This document shows positions 15,838 to 23,383 of a DNA stretch of 64,000 bases, in pieces. The translations under genes were made by a program, and so were the position numbers. A model generated the notes under the pieces. The model saw only the letters and a list, made by a program, of their open reading frames with translations, did no database searches and was not told the origin of the DNA. Each line of letters opens with the position of its first letter. Positions within the stretch are counted from its first letter, which is position 1. Location of the stretch: assembly GCA_964438705.1 (NCBI GenBank), contig CAYTKQ010000003.1, positions 124,001 through 188,000 on the forward strand, written 5' to 3'. The DNA comes from Christensenella sp964438705 (GTDB taxonomy: Bacteria; Bacillota; Clostridia; Christensenellales; Christensenellaceae).

Positions 15838-16482
15838 ATGGAAAAATTGGAAGTTTTAAGAAGGCTGGAAGAATGCGGCGTGATCGCTGTCGTTCGCGGA
15901 AGCAATGAAGAAGAGGTCATGAAGATCATCGACGCGTGCATCGCCGGTGGCATCGTAGGCATTGAGGTCACCTTTACGGTGCCCGGCGCACTCGACATCA
16001 TCAAGGCGCTCGCAAAACGCTATAGCCCCGAAGAAGTGTTGATCGGCGCGGGCACGGTGCTCGATCCTGAGACGGCGCGGGCGGCGATCCTTGCGGGCGC
16101 TCAATTCGTCGTGGCGCCTTGCCTGAATGTGGATACCGTCAAGATGTGCTTGCGTTATCAGATCGCGTGTATGCCAGGTGCAATGACCATCAAGGAGACG
16201 GTCGAGTGTATGGAAACGGGCGCGGATATCGTGAAGCTGTTCCCCGGAAACCTCGGCGGACCGGCGATGATCAAAAACATCAAGGGGCCGCTGCCGCAGG
16301 TGCGGATCATGCCCACGGGCGGCGTCAATGCGTCCAACGCGGGCGAGTGGATCGCGGCGGGTGCCGTTGCGGTCGGCGCGGGCGGCGATCTGACGGCCGG
16401 CGCGAAGACGGGGGACTATGAATCCATTACGCGCATTGGCAAAGAGATGGTTGCGGCTGTGAAAGCGGCGCGCAAAAAATAA
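15838..16482 (+). CDS. eda: 2-keto-3-deoxy-phosphogluconate/4-hydroxy-2-oxoglutarate aldolase
   Basis: Class I aldolase of the KDPG/KHG family that cleaves 2-keto-3-deoxy-6-phosphogluconate or related acids to pyruvate and an aldehyde. The Schiff-base lysine is Lys133 (ADIVKLFPG) and the acid/base Glu is Glu43 (GIEVTFT). Length is 214 residues from ATG 15838, which is preferred over GTG 15832 by its AGGTG. Twelve bases separate it from the dehydrogenase. A long hairpin terminator ends the unit. Whether the substrate is KDPG, KDPGal or KHG cannot be told. Confidence 0.9.
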   Translation: MEKLEVLRRLEECGVIAVVRGSNEEEVMKIIDACIAGGIVGIEVTFTVPGALDIIKALAKRYSPEEVLIGAGTVLDPETARAAILAGAQFVVAPCLNVDTVKMCLRYQIACMPGAMTIKETVECMETGADIVKLFPGNLGGPAMIKNIKGPLPQVRIMPTGGVNASNAGEWIAAGAVAVGAGGDLTAGAKTGDYESITRIGKEMVAAVKAARKK

Positions 16483-16502
16483 TTGCAAAGAGCCCAAAAA
16501 TC

Positions 16503-16571
16503 AAATCCTCCAGTCGGTCGATATCGGTCCTGTGAACCGGAAACAACCGACTGGGGGATTTTAAATTTTTG
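16503..16571 (+). terminator. long-stem terminator after the aldolase
   Basis: A 15-bp stem (one G-T pair) starting AATCCTCCAGTCGGT, a 27-base loop that can itself fold, then a TTTTAAATTTTT tract. Confidence 0.75.
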
Positions 16572-16725
16572 CATAAAGTGTTGTATGCCCATTGCAGATA
16601 CTTTCATGATCAATCGCAATCATAAAATAATTCTAAAATATGTTTGAAACATAGTTGGGGAATGGTATAATAAACTGCGGAATCATTCATGAAAATATTA
16701 TAGGCTCGTAGAGAGGGAGAAAACG

Positions 16726-17862
16726 ATGGAGTTTTTGATAAGCGGATTTGCCGCGCTGACATGGCAGCAGGTCGTCATGTTTGTTGTTGGGGGCTTGCTG
16801 ATTTTCTTGGCAATTTCCAAGAAGCTGGAGCCCGCACTGCTGCTGCCGATCGGCTTTGGCGCAATCTTAGTCAACATACCGATGTCCGGCGCGGTGGACC
16901 AGGTGATGGCGGGAATTGGCCCGGTTCAGGGAATTGTCGATTGGCTGTTTGACGTGGGGATACACGCATCGGAGGCGATGCCGCTGCTGCTTTTCATTGG
17001 CATTGGAGCGATGATCGACTTTGGTCCGCTGCTGAAAAACCCCAAGCTTCTGTTTTTTGGCGCTGCGGCGCAGTTTGGCATTTTTGCAACGATCGCTGTT
17101 GCGGCCGCAGCGGGTTTTTCGCTCACGGATGCGGCATCTATCGGCATCATCGGCGCGGCAGACGGCCCAACCTCCATTCTGGTTTCACAGGTGCTCGGCA
17201 GCAAATACGTCGGAGCGATCGCAGTTGCGGCTTATTCCTATATGGCGCTTGTACCCATTATACAGCCGCTTGCCATTAAAATGGTGACCACGAAAAAGGA
17301 ACGGGCAATCAAAATGGAATACCATGGGGAGGATATCCCGCGGATCGCGAAAATATTGTTTCCGATTGCCGTGACGATGATCGCCGGACTTGTGGCACCG
17401 GCCTCCATCGCGCTTGTCGGTTTTCTGATGTTTGGAAATCTGCTGCGGGAATGCGGTGTGCTCGATTCGCTTTCAGATACGGCGCAGAAAGTTCTGGTCA
17501 ATCTGATCACGCTGCTTCTTGGTATCACGATTGCATCCACCATGAAGGCGGAAAATTTTGTGAACCTGCAAACGCTGCTTATTATGGGGCTGGGCCTTGC
17601 GGCATTCTTCTTTGACACGATCGCGGGCGTGCTCTTTGCAAAGCTGATCAACGTGTTCAGCAAAAACAAGATGAACCCCATGATCGGTGCTGCGGGCATA
17701 TCGGCGTTTCCGATGTCTGCACGTGTGGTGCAAAAGATGGGGCTCGAGGCAAACAATCAAAATCACCTGCTGATGTTCGCCGTGGGTGCGAATGTTTCAG
17801 GGCAGATCGCCTCAGTGATTGCAGGCGGTGTGATCCTCGGGCTGGTGCCGGTTTTGATGTAA
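16726..17862 (+). CDS. Na+-translocating decarboxylase beta subunit (OadB/GcdB family)
   Basis: Integral membrane subunit that decarboxylates carboxybiotin and couples this to Na+ export. The 378-residue protein has about ten membrane segments, an essential-type Asp at 146 (GAADGPTSIL) and a second conserved polar region near the C terminus (SAFPMSARV). RBS GGGAG precedes the ATG. Directly behind it lies a 41-residue OadG-like protein. The carboxyltransferase alpha subunit and biotin carrier are not in this window, so whether it serves oxaloacetate, glutaconyl-CoA or methylmalonyl-CoA decarboxylation is open. Confidence 0.9.
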   Translation: MEFLISGFAALTWQQVVMFVVGGLLIFLAISKKLEPALLLPIGFGAILVNIPMSGAVDQVMAGIGPVQGIVDWLFDVGIHASEAMPLLLFIGIGAMIDFGPLLKNPKLLFFGAAAQFGIFATIAVAAAAGFSLTDAASIGIIGAADGPTSILVSQVLGSKYVGAIAVAAYSYMALVPIIQPLAIKMVTTKKERAIKMEYHGEDIPRIAKILFPIAVTMIAGLVAPASIALVGFLMFGNLLRECGVLDSLSDTAQKVLVNLITLLLGITIASTMKAENFVNLQTLLIMGLGLAAFFFDTIAGVLFAKLINVFSKNKMNPMIGAAGISAFPMSARVVQKMGLEANNQNHLLMFAVGANVSGQIASVIAGGVILGLVPVLM

Positions 17863-17881
17863 CGGCGGAAGGAGATATGAT

Positions 17882-18007
17882 ATGGATGCGGTTCAGAGTT
17901 CTTTGCAATTGATGTGGCAGGGCATGCTAGCGATCTTCGTTGTGATTGCGGCGATTTTCATCGTGGTACTGCTCGTCAATAAAGTGACTAAAAGAAAGAA
18001 ACAATAG
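17882..18007 (+). CDS. small OadG-like (gamma) subunit
   Basis: A 41-codon gene. The ATG has GGAAGGAGA seven bases upstream and lies 19 bases after the decarboxylase beta gene. The product has a short N-terminal polar part, one membrane span (starting at WQGMLAIFVVIAAIFIVVLL) and a basic tail (KVTKRKKQ), which matches the minimal form of OadG-type stabilising subunits. The stop TAG directly abuts the ATG of the next gene. Family assignment rests on position and topology because the protein is so short. Confidence 0.7.
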   Translation: MDAVQSSLQLMWQGMLAIFVVIAAIFIVVLLVNKVTKRKKQ

Positions 18008-18676
18008 ATGTTCGACTATCAAAAGCTGTTTGCGGAAAAAAACGTCGTCTTGTTTGGCAGCAATACGCTGCCGGAAAAGCTGCGCGTATATCCCAAACTG
18101 GTCAATGTGATCTCCTTTGCACTTCCGCTGCCTGAAGCGGTTGTGGAAGAGGTGGGACGAAAGGGGCCGACAAAAACATATTTTCATCATTACCGTACGT
18201 GCAACGCCTACATCGACCATGTTGCGTTTGCGGTGACACTCGGCATCAAAAACGCGGGTTATGACGCGGCCTATGTGCCTGCCTCGCAGTCTGTGAGCGA
18301 AGATGGGCTGTGCGGGCTGTTGTCGCATAAGGCGGCGGCACTTTTGTGTGGCCTTGGAGGGATCGGACAGAACGATTTGCTGCTTACGCCCGAATTTGGC
18401 GCGGCGGTGCGCCTCGGGACGGTGATGACGGATATGCCCGTAGAACCGGCGCAGTCCGTCGAGAATCCATGCACCGCATGCGGGCGGTGCGTGGAGGCCT
18501 GCCCAAGCGGGGCGCTTATGGGCAGGATGTGGCATCCGGGAGCGACACTGGATGAAATCATCGATGCGGCGCAGTGCAGCGCTCATATGAAAAAAGCGTA
18601 CCGCCGGATCGGCAGAGGGGTTGTTTGCGGTATATGTATGGCGGCATGCCCGGTGGGGCGGCACAAGCCGGAATAA
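18008..18676 (+). CDS. 4Fe-4S double-cluster protein related to epoxyqueuosine reductase (QueG)
   Basis: 222-residue redox protein. The C-terminal half carries two ferredoxin-type cysteine motifs, CTACGRCVEACP and CGICMAACP. A N-terminal domain with PxSxSV- and GxGGIGxNxLLLTPEFG-like features (here LGGIGQNDLLLTPEFG) resembles QueG and reductive-dehalogenase-like proteins. It lacks the extra C-terminal HEAT region of true QueG and is much shorter, so it is probably not the tRNA-modifying enzyme. It is translationally adjacent to the OadG-like gene, which may mean an electron-transfer job linked to that membrane complex (inference). Confidence 0.75.
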   Translation: MFDYQKLFAEKNVVLFGSNTLPEKLRVYPKLVNVISFALPLPEAVVEEVGRKGPTKTYFHHYRTCNAYIDHVAFAVTLGIKNAGYDAAYVPASQSVSEDGLCGLLSHKAAALLCGLGGIGQNDLLLTPEFGAAVRLGTVMTDMPVEPAQSVENPCTACGRCVEACPSGALMGRMWHPGATLDEIIDAAQCSAHMKKAYRRIGRGVVCGICMAACPVGRHKPE

Positions 18677-18700
18677 TAAATTATTATTAATAATTTATTA
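18674..18700. repeat. AT-only 12-bp hairpin
   Basis: TAATAAATTATT, a 3-base loop and the exact complement, overlapping the stop codon of the Fe-S protein. No U-tract follows. Confidence 0.6.
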
Positions 18701-18708
18701 CGAAACTA

Positions 18709-18737
18709 TTTACAAATTGGATCATAAGCGGTATAAT
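18709..18737 (+). promoter_or_regulatory. promoter for the NlpC/P60 gene
   Basis: TTTACA (18709-18714), 17-base spacer, TATAAT (18732-18737), followed by a 60-base leader. Confidence 0.85.
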
Positions 18738-18799
18738 AATCAAAGTTATAAATATAGGTTGGGCGATTCTGCCTCCTGTAAAAAAACGAGGAGATTAAT

Positions 18800-20287
18800 A
18801 TGTACCATATTATATCCAAGGTAAGAAAGACATTTCAAAAGGCAACAAAACTCCTGAAAAGCAAATTTTTACGGTTCAGGTGTGCAATTTCTAACATAAG
18901 CGTTATACCGGTAAAAAGCAGAAAAAGAACAGGCACGGCAAGAGCGGGGGTGCATCCGATGAGGGCATCGCGCTCACGCGTATCGGTTTCGCCTTCGCAG
19001 ACGCAGCGCAGATATGCGGCACGCAAGGTGAACAGAAAACGCTTTACTGTTGTGGTAGCGATCGCGACGGTGGCGGTGATGGTCCCGGTCATGGTTATGG
19101 CAGCAAATGGAGACACAGCACAACCGCAGACAATGGACGATCCTCAGCAGGCGGTCGTAGAGCAGGAGCCTGTACCGATGGCTGCAGAGTCCACACCAGC
19201 GCCTACGCCGGAATTGACAGATACGACGACGCAAATGACGGTTGAAGACGGTGCGGAGGTAGAAACGGTTGCGGTTGCGGAAGCGACTCCCGAACCGACA
19301 CCCACACCCGAACCGACACCACAATACGTCACACTGACGGCGGGCATGAACGATCCCTCCGTTCCGGCATTGCAGCAAAGGCTGATGGATCTTCACTATA
19401 TGTCACAGGATCAAACGACGGATTTGTTTGGCCCGGCAACATTGCGCGCGGTGCAAGCGTTTCAGAGGAAGCATGAGCTTGCGGTAGACGGCGCGGCGGG
19501 GCCTGAGACACAGTCCATGATTTTTTCTGATACCGCAAAGGAATACACTGCGGCAAAGGGTGCCGACGGCGATGATGTTTCGCTCATTCAGGAAAGATTG
19601 CAGAGTCTTGGATATGATATAAGCGTAACAGGCCATTTTGGTGACGATACCGAGAAGGCAGTCAAATATTTCCAACGCATGAACGGACTTGACGCTGACG
19701 GAAGCGTTGGGAGCATGACGAAGGACGTACTGTTCTCTGATAACGCAGAACAGTCTGAAGAAAAGACGAAGGCAGACAAGAAGAAGGAAGAAGACGAAAG
19801 CAAGAAAAACAGTTCTTCCGGAAATAAGGGCAGCAGTTCCGGCAATAAAGGGAGCAGTTCTTCCGGCAACAAGGGCAGCGGTTCCTCTGGAAACAAAGGT
19901 GGCGGCGGGGGAAATGCAGCATCTGCAAATCCGGGCTCAGTAGAAGCATTTATTGATGCTGCGATGGCGCAGGTTGGCAAAGGCTACACGCTTGGTGCGA
20001 AAGGGCCCGACGAGTTTGACTGCTCCGGTTTCATCTATTATGCGCTGAAACAGAGCGGCAATGGCATTGGGTACATGACCTCGGGTGGTTGGGCTGGTTC
20101 TGGATATGCCACGATCAGTTGGGACAACCTGCAGCGCGGTGATATCGTTTGTCTGAAAGGACATGTGGCGATTTACCTCGGCGGCGGCCAGGTGGTGGAT
20201 GCATCATCGAGCCAGGATCAGATTGTTGTTAGGAGTATGGGTTCTTATTTCTCAAATAACTTCATCTGCGGGAAACGGCCTCTCTGA
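18800..20287 (+). CDS. NlpC/P60 peptidoglycan hydrolase with two peptidoglycan-binding domains
   Basis: Membrane-anchored cell-wall endopeptidase, 495 residues. A basic 80-residue cytoplasmic N terminus precedes one membrane span (about 82-100). A Thr/Pro/Glu-rich spacer leads to two PG_binding_1 domains (about 180-245 and 250-315), a charged Lys/Glu stretch, and a low-complexity linker repeating SSSGNKG (about 338-370). The catalytic NlpC/P60 domain has Cys408 (DEFDCSGF) and His455 (GHVAIYLG). GAGGAG six bases before 18800 supports this start; an internal ATG at 18959 with GGGGG upstream could give a form with a much shorter cytoplasmic tail. Confidence 0.9.
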   Translation: MYHIISKVRKTFQKATKLLKSKFLRFRCAISNISVIPVKSRKRTGTARAGVHPMRASRSRVSVSPSQTQRRYAARKVNRKRFTVVVAIATVAVMVPVMVMAANGDTAQPQTMDDPQQAVVEQEPVPMAAESTPAPTPELTDTTTQMTVEDGAEVETVAVAEATPEPTPTPEPTPQYVTLTAGMNDPSVPALQQRLMDLHYMSQDQTTDLFGPATLRAVQAFQRKHELAVDGAAGPETQSMIFSDTAKEYTAAKGADGDDVSLIQERLQSLGYDISVTGHFGDDTEKAVKYFQRMNGLDADGSVGSMTKDVLFSDNAEQSEEKTKADKKKEEDESKKNSSSGNKGSSSGNKGSSSSGNKGSGSSGNKGGGGGNAASANPGSVEAFIDAAMAQVGKGYTLGAKGPDEFDCSGFIYYALKQSGNGIGYMTSGGWAGSGYATISWDNLQRGDIVCLKGHVAIYLGGGQVVDASSSQDQIVVRSMGSYFSNNFICGKRPL

Positions 20288-20317
20288 TGATCTGAATGTA
20301 CAGAATAATTCGATTTA

Positions 20318-20350
20318 AAAAGCTCAGTGACAAAAAACTGAGCTTTTTTT
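20318..20350 (+). terminator. terminator after the NlpC/P60 gene
   Basis: Eleven-bp stem AAAAGCTCAGT / ACTGAGCTTTT with a loop of A residues and seven T residues. Confidence 0.92.
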
Positions 20351-20385
20351 ATACGCATCCCGCAACGGTGTACACGCATTGAATG

Positions 20386-20414
20386 TTTACAAATGATGCA
20401 TACGCACTTATAAT
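20386..20414 (+). promoter_or_regulatory. promoter for the lacI-type regulator
   Basis: TTTACA (20386-20391), 17-base spacer, TATAAT (20409-20414). Confidence 0.83.
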
Positions 20415-20451
20415 TGTCTTTAAGATATGAGATGATAAAAATTTATGATGG

Positions 20452-21477
20452 ATGGTGAATCAGTTGAACTCGGATATTCCGACGATTATGGATGTTGCTA
20501 AACTCGCCAATGTTTCAAAGGCGACGGTTTCGCGCGTTTTGAACAATTCAGAGCTAGTGCGCCCTGAAACAAAACAGGTTGTGAAGGACGCAATGGAGAA
20601 ACTGAATTTTACGCCGAATGTGATTGCCCGTGGCATGAGAAAGGGCGTGTCTAAGACAATTGGTGTTATCATTCCAGATTTTACAAATATTTTTTATTCC
20701 TATATGTTTAAGGAAATTGAAAATGCACTTAGTCAATATGGATATATGGCCATTATTTGTCCTGTTACGGGAGATGAAAAGAAAGAACGCGAGTATTGTG
20801 AAAGGCTATTGAGCAGAAACATAGACGGCATTATTTTTTTTGACTACAACTCTTCGGAGGAAAGCGTTCCTTTTCTGACGAACCTGTCAATGAAAATTCC
20901 TTTGGTCTTGATGGACGAGCCGAAAGTAAAGCTGGATATTTCACAGGTCTATACAGATGGGTACGATGCTCTTTATCGTTCGACAGAATTTATGATTTCG
21001 CATGGACATAGGAAGATTGCTTGTCTGGCAAGTGATGTGGCGGTAACGTTTAATCAGCTAAACGGTTACCTCGCCGCGCTGGAGTATTATGAAATCCCTG
21101 TCAGACAGGAATATATATTTCCGATCGAATTCAATGTGCCAAGTGGGGCGGAGGCAGCTCAAAAGCTGATGACCCTCAACGACCGGCCCACAGCGGTTGT
21201 TTCGGTGGGGGACTATCCGTCGATCGGCATGGTAAATACACTCTTATGGTCGGGCGTGCGGGTTCCTGAAGATATGGAGCTCATCTCTTTTGATGACATT
21301 GATCTGGCCTCGAGCATGAAGCCGAATTTGAGTACGGTTGCGCAGCCGGTGGAGAAGCTGGCAAAGGAAGCGGTGAGGATATTGATTGAGAAAATTGGAA
21401 ATCCTCAAAAATGGGGGGAAGTCGTGAAATCCGTTTTTAAAGGTGAATTGATTTTACGCGATACGACCCGCGACTAG
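20452..21477 (+). CDS. LacI/GalR-family transcription regulator
   Basis: DNA-binding repressor with a small-molecule sensing domain. The N-terminal helix-turn-helix and hinge (TIMDVAKLANVSKATVSRVLNN, about residues 11-32) are textbook, followed by a periplasmic-binding-protein-like core starting at TIGVIIPDFTNIFY and ending near the SFDDIDLASSMKPNLSTV motif. Length 341. Three operator-like palindromes between its 3' end and the next gene make it the probable regulator of the downstream operon. The RBS is weak, so the start could be ATG 20452 or GTG 20455. Confidence 0.93.
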   Translation: MVNQLNSDIPTIMDVAKLANVSKATVSRVLNNSELVRPETKQVVKDAMEKLNFTPNVIARGMRKGVSKTIGVIIPDFTNIFYSYMFKEIENALSQYGYMAIICPVTGDEKKEREYCERLLSRNIDGIIFFDYNSSEESVPFLTNLSMKIPLVLMDEPKVKLDISQVYTDGYDALYRSTEFMISHGHRKIACLASDVAVTFNQLNGYLAALEYYEIPVRQEYIFPIEFNVPSGAEAAQKLMTLNDRPTAVVSVGDYPSIGMVNTLLWSGVRVPEDMELISFDDIDLASSMKPNLSTVAQPVEKLAKEAVRILIEKIGNPQKWGEVVKSVFKGELILRDTTRD

Positions 21478-21517
21478 AGATACCACACGATTATCTATAT
21501 TAAAAATAAAAAAAGTA

Positions 21518-21546
21518 TTGCATATTTGGTTTAGATATGTTACACT
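21518..21546 (+). promoter_or_regulatory. candidate promoter for the ASRT-ABC operon
   Basis: TTGCAT (21518-21523), 17-base spacer, TACACT (21541-21546), upstream of the three operator-like sites. A second possible -10 (TATTAT, 21687-21692) lies just before the third site. Confidence 0.4.
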
Positions 21547-21588
21547 CAAAACAGTAAAAAATCCAATTATTAATTTTATATTAGAAAA

Positions 21589-21602
21589 TGAAACCGTTTC
21601 CA
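21589..21602. promoter_or_regulatory. operator-like site 1
   Basis: TGAAACCGTTTCCA, a one-base-shorter variant of the palindrome at site 3. It also matches the CcpA cre pattern at all but one position, so either regulator could use it. Confidence 0.5.
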
Positions 21603-21640
21603 CGGGGCACTTTCAATGTGTAATGTTTTTTAACAAGAAA

Positions 21641-21654
21641 TGTAACCGGTTTCA
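21641..21654. promoter_or_regulatory. operator-like site 2
   Basis: TGTAACCGGTTTCA, differing from site 3 at one base. Confidence 0.6.
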
Positions 21655-21703
21655 ATACAAAGATAACGTTTTTTGTGCAGATTACATATTATGAAACGAA
21701 AAG

Positions 21704-21719
21704 ATGAAACCGGTTTCAT
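21704..21719. promoter_or_regulatory. operator-like site 3
   Basis: ATGAAACCGGTTTCAT is a perfect 16-bp palindrome with the central CG pair typical of LacI/GalR operators. It lies about 40 bases before the ASRT-family start, positioned to block initiation or elongation. Confidence 0.72.
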
Positions 21720-21760
21720 TAAAACAATCAAATTATTTTAGCATCAAGGAGGAAATCTTA

Positions 21761-22132
21761 ATGGCGGGAAAAAATAGCTGGTACATCGTAGACGGATATC
21801 GTCCGCCTGCGCACGAAGGCGGCGCGCAGGACTATGAGGGGCACGAATGCATCATGATTTTAAATTGCGCGGATGAGGACGCGCATGTTGCGATTGATGT
21901 ATATTTTTCTGACCGGGAACCGGTTAGGGGAATTGAATACGTTGCTCCGGCACGCAGGATAAGCGCTTTTCGTTCGGGGGATAAAGAGGTGTTTGGAGAT
22001 TTGGAGCTGAAAGAAAGCATGCAATACTCCCTGCATATCACGAGTGACATTGGGGTGATTGTACAGTATGGGCGAATGGACGTAAACCAACCAAACCTTG
22101 CGTATATCGCGACACTGGGTTTTGGAGAATAA
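21761..22132 (+). CDS. ASRT-family (sensory rhodopsin transducer-like) ligand-binding protein
   Basis: 123-residue cytoplasmic protein that resembles the Anabaena sensory rhodopsin transducer family (PF07100): WYIVDGYRPP at the N terminus, then LNCADEDAHVAIDVYFSDREPV, VPARR-like VAPARRI, and VIVQYGRMD near the end. The family is a small beta-sandwich domain proposed to bind small molecules, and most non-cyanobacterial members have no rhodopsin partner. ATG 21761 is chosen for its AAGGAGG; an upstream in-frame ATG lies inside the operator. No signal peptide or membrane segment is seen. It leads an operon of transport and hydrolase genes, which suggests binding of the transported ligand (inference). 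Confidence 0.82.
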   Translation: MAGKNSWYIVDGYRPPAHEGGAQDYEGHECIMILNCADEDAHVAIDVYFSDREPVRGIEYVAPARRISAFRSGDKEVFGDLELKESMQYSLHITSDIGVIVQYGRMDVNQPNLAYIATLGFGE

Positions 22133-22159
22133 TAATTTAACAATATGAAAGGAATATAT

Positions 22160-23383
22160 ATGGCCGGATTGCCGCTGTATATAAAAAGAAAAATGAGCAA
22201 ACCAATGATACCCAAAATGGAATTTGAGAACAGGATTGAGAAATTACGCGCCGAAATGGAGCTTTGCGGTTTGGATGCACTGCTTGTTTATGGGGATGAA
22301 TACCGCAAAGAAAATTTGAGATACGTTTCGAATTATTGGCCGATATTTGAACGCGGAGCGTTGCTTTTAGGGAAAACGGGCACCCCGGTTGTTTTGTGCG
22401 CACCTGAGGGGGAGCAGGTGGCGGTAGAAATGAGCGTCTTTGAAGATGTACGTCTTTTACCGGATTTTCTGTGCGTCACAGTGGCTGACGAAATCGATTA
22501 TCCGCTGGCAAAGTATACGAGCTTTAAAAACTTGGCTGCGGAGTTGTGCGCAGAAGGGAAAATTGGAAAATTGGGTATATGTGGAATTGATGCGATGCCG
22601 ATTACGCTTTATCAGACGATTGAGGCAGCATTTTCTTGTGAAATCGTGGATGCGGCACCAATCCTGCAGATGCTAAGAAAAAAGAAGAGTGCAAATGAAT
22701 GCGCGTGCTTGAAGGAAGCCGCCAGAATCGCGGATGAAGGGATGAAAGCGATTATGACGAGCGACATCATCGGATTGACCGAGCTGCAGGCTTGCGGAAT
22801 CGCAGAAGCGGCTGCGCGGCGCGAAGGAGCGGAACATATCATATTCTCGGTGTTTGGGTCGGGAGAGCGCACAAGCACGATCATTGGAAGGCCCACAGAT
22901 AAAGTGATTGAAGACGGCGACATGATCATGTTATCGCTTGCGGTGCAATATCAAGGGTATGTGGCGACCTGTGAAGCCCCCTTTGCGGTGGGCAATGTTT
23001 CAGAAGAGACGCGGCATGTCATCGATGTGTTGATCCACGCATCAGCGGCGGGGCTGCCGCATCTTAAGGCGGGAGAGCCAATGAAAAATTTTGTGTGCGC
23101 AGTGCGCGGATATTTCAGAGAAGCGGGGCTTTCACAATATGATGTTTATCCGCCGCTGCATGGAATTGGCTGCGCAGAGGCGGAGAGCCCTTATCCGGAT
23201 GAAAATACGGAGGCAGTATTTGAAGCGGGCATGACCGTGAATACGGACATCAGTCTGTTTGGGCTGCAAGGCGGATCGAACAGGATTGAAGAAGGATTTG
23301 TGATCACAGAAGATGGTGCGCAAACGCTTTCGCCTTACGTAAGGCAATATTGCGAAAATTGGCTGGCAGGAGATAAAAACTGA
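22160..23383 (+). CDS. M24/creatinase-family protein, first of two
   Basis: 407-residue pita-bread-fold protein with an N-terminal creatinase_N domain (from about residue 20) and a C-terminal M24 domain. In metallopeptidases of this family the first two ligands are Asp residues in a DxGxxxxGYxxD motif; here that segment reads MLSLAVQYQGYVATCE, so both are replaced. His is kept in LHGIGCAE and the last Glu in NRIEEGFV. This resembles creatinase, which works without metal, or an inactive homologue. AAAGGAA precedes ATG 22160. The stop overlaps the next start. Calling it Xaa-Pro dipeptidase would be unsafe. Confidence 0.8.
   Translation: MAGLPLYIKRKMSKPMIPKMEFENRIEKLRAEMELCGLDALLVYGDEYRKENLRYVSNYWPIFERGALLLGKTGTPVVLCAPEGEQVAVEMSVFEDVRLLPDFLCVTVADEIDYPLAKYTSFKNLAAELCAEGKIGKLGICGIDAMPITLYQTIEAAFSCEIVDAAPILQMLRKKKSANECACLKEAARIADEGMKAIMTSDIIGLTELQACGIAEAAARREGAEHIIFSVFGSGERTSTIIGRPTDKVIEDGDMIMLSLAVQYQGYVATCEAPFAVGNVSEETRHVIDVLIHASAAGLPHLKAGEPMKNFVCAVRGYFREAGLSQYDVYPPLHGIGCAEAESPYPDENTEAVFEAGMTVNTDISLFGLQGGSNRIEEGFVITEDGAQTLSPYVRQYCENWLAGDKN

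Noticed and set aside
18008..18676. Naming the Fe-S protein queG
   Set aside because: It is far shorter than QueG and lacks the C-terminal repeat region; only relatedness can be supported.
21589..21602. CcpA cre site as the sole explanation of site 1
   Set aside because: It fits cre at all but one position, but two sister palindromes nearby fit the LacI-type regulator better; kept as an alternative only.
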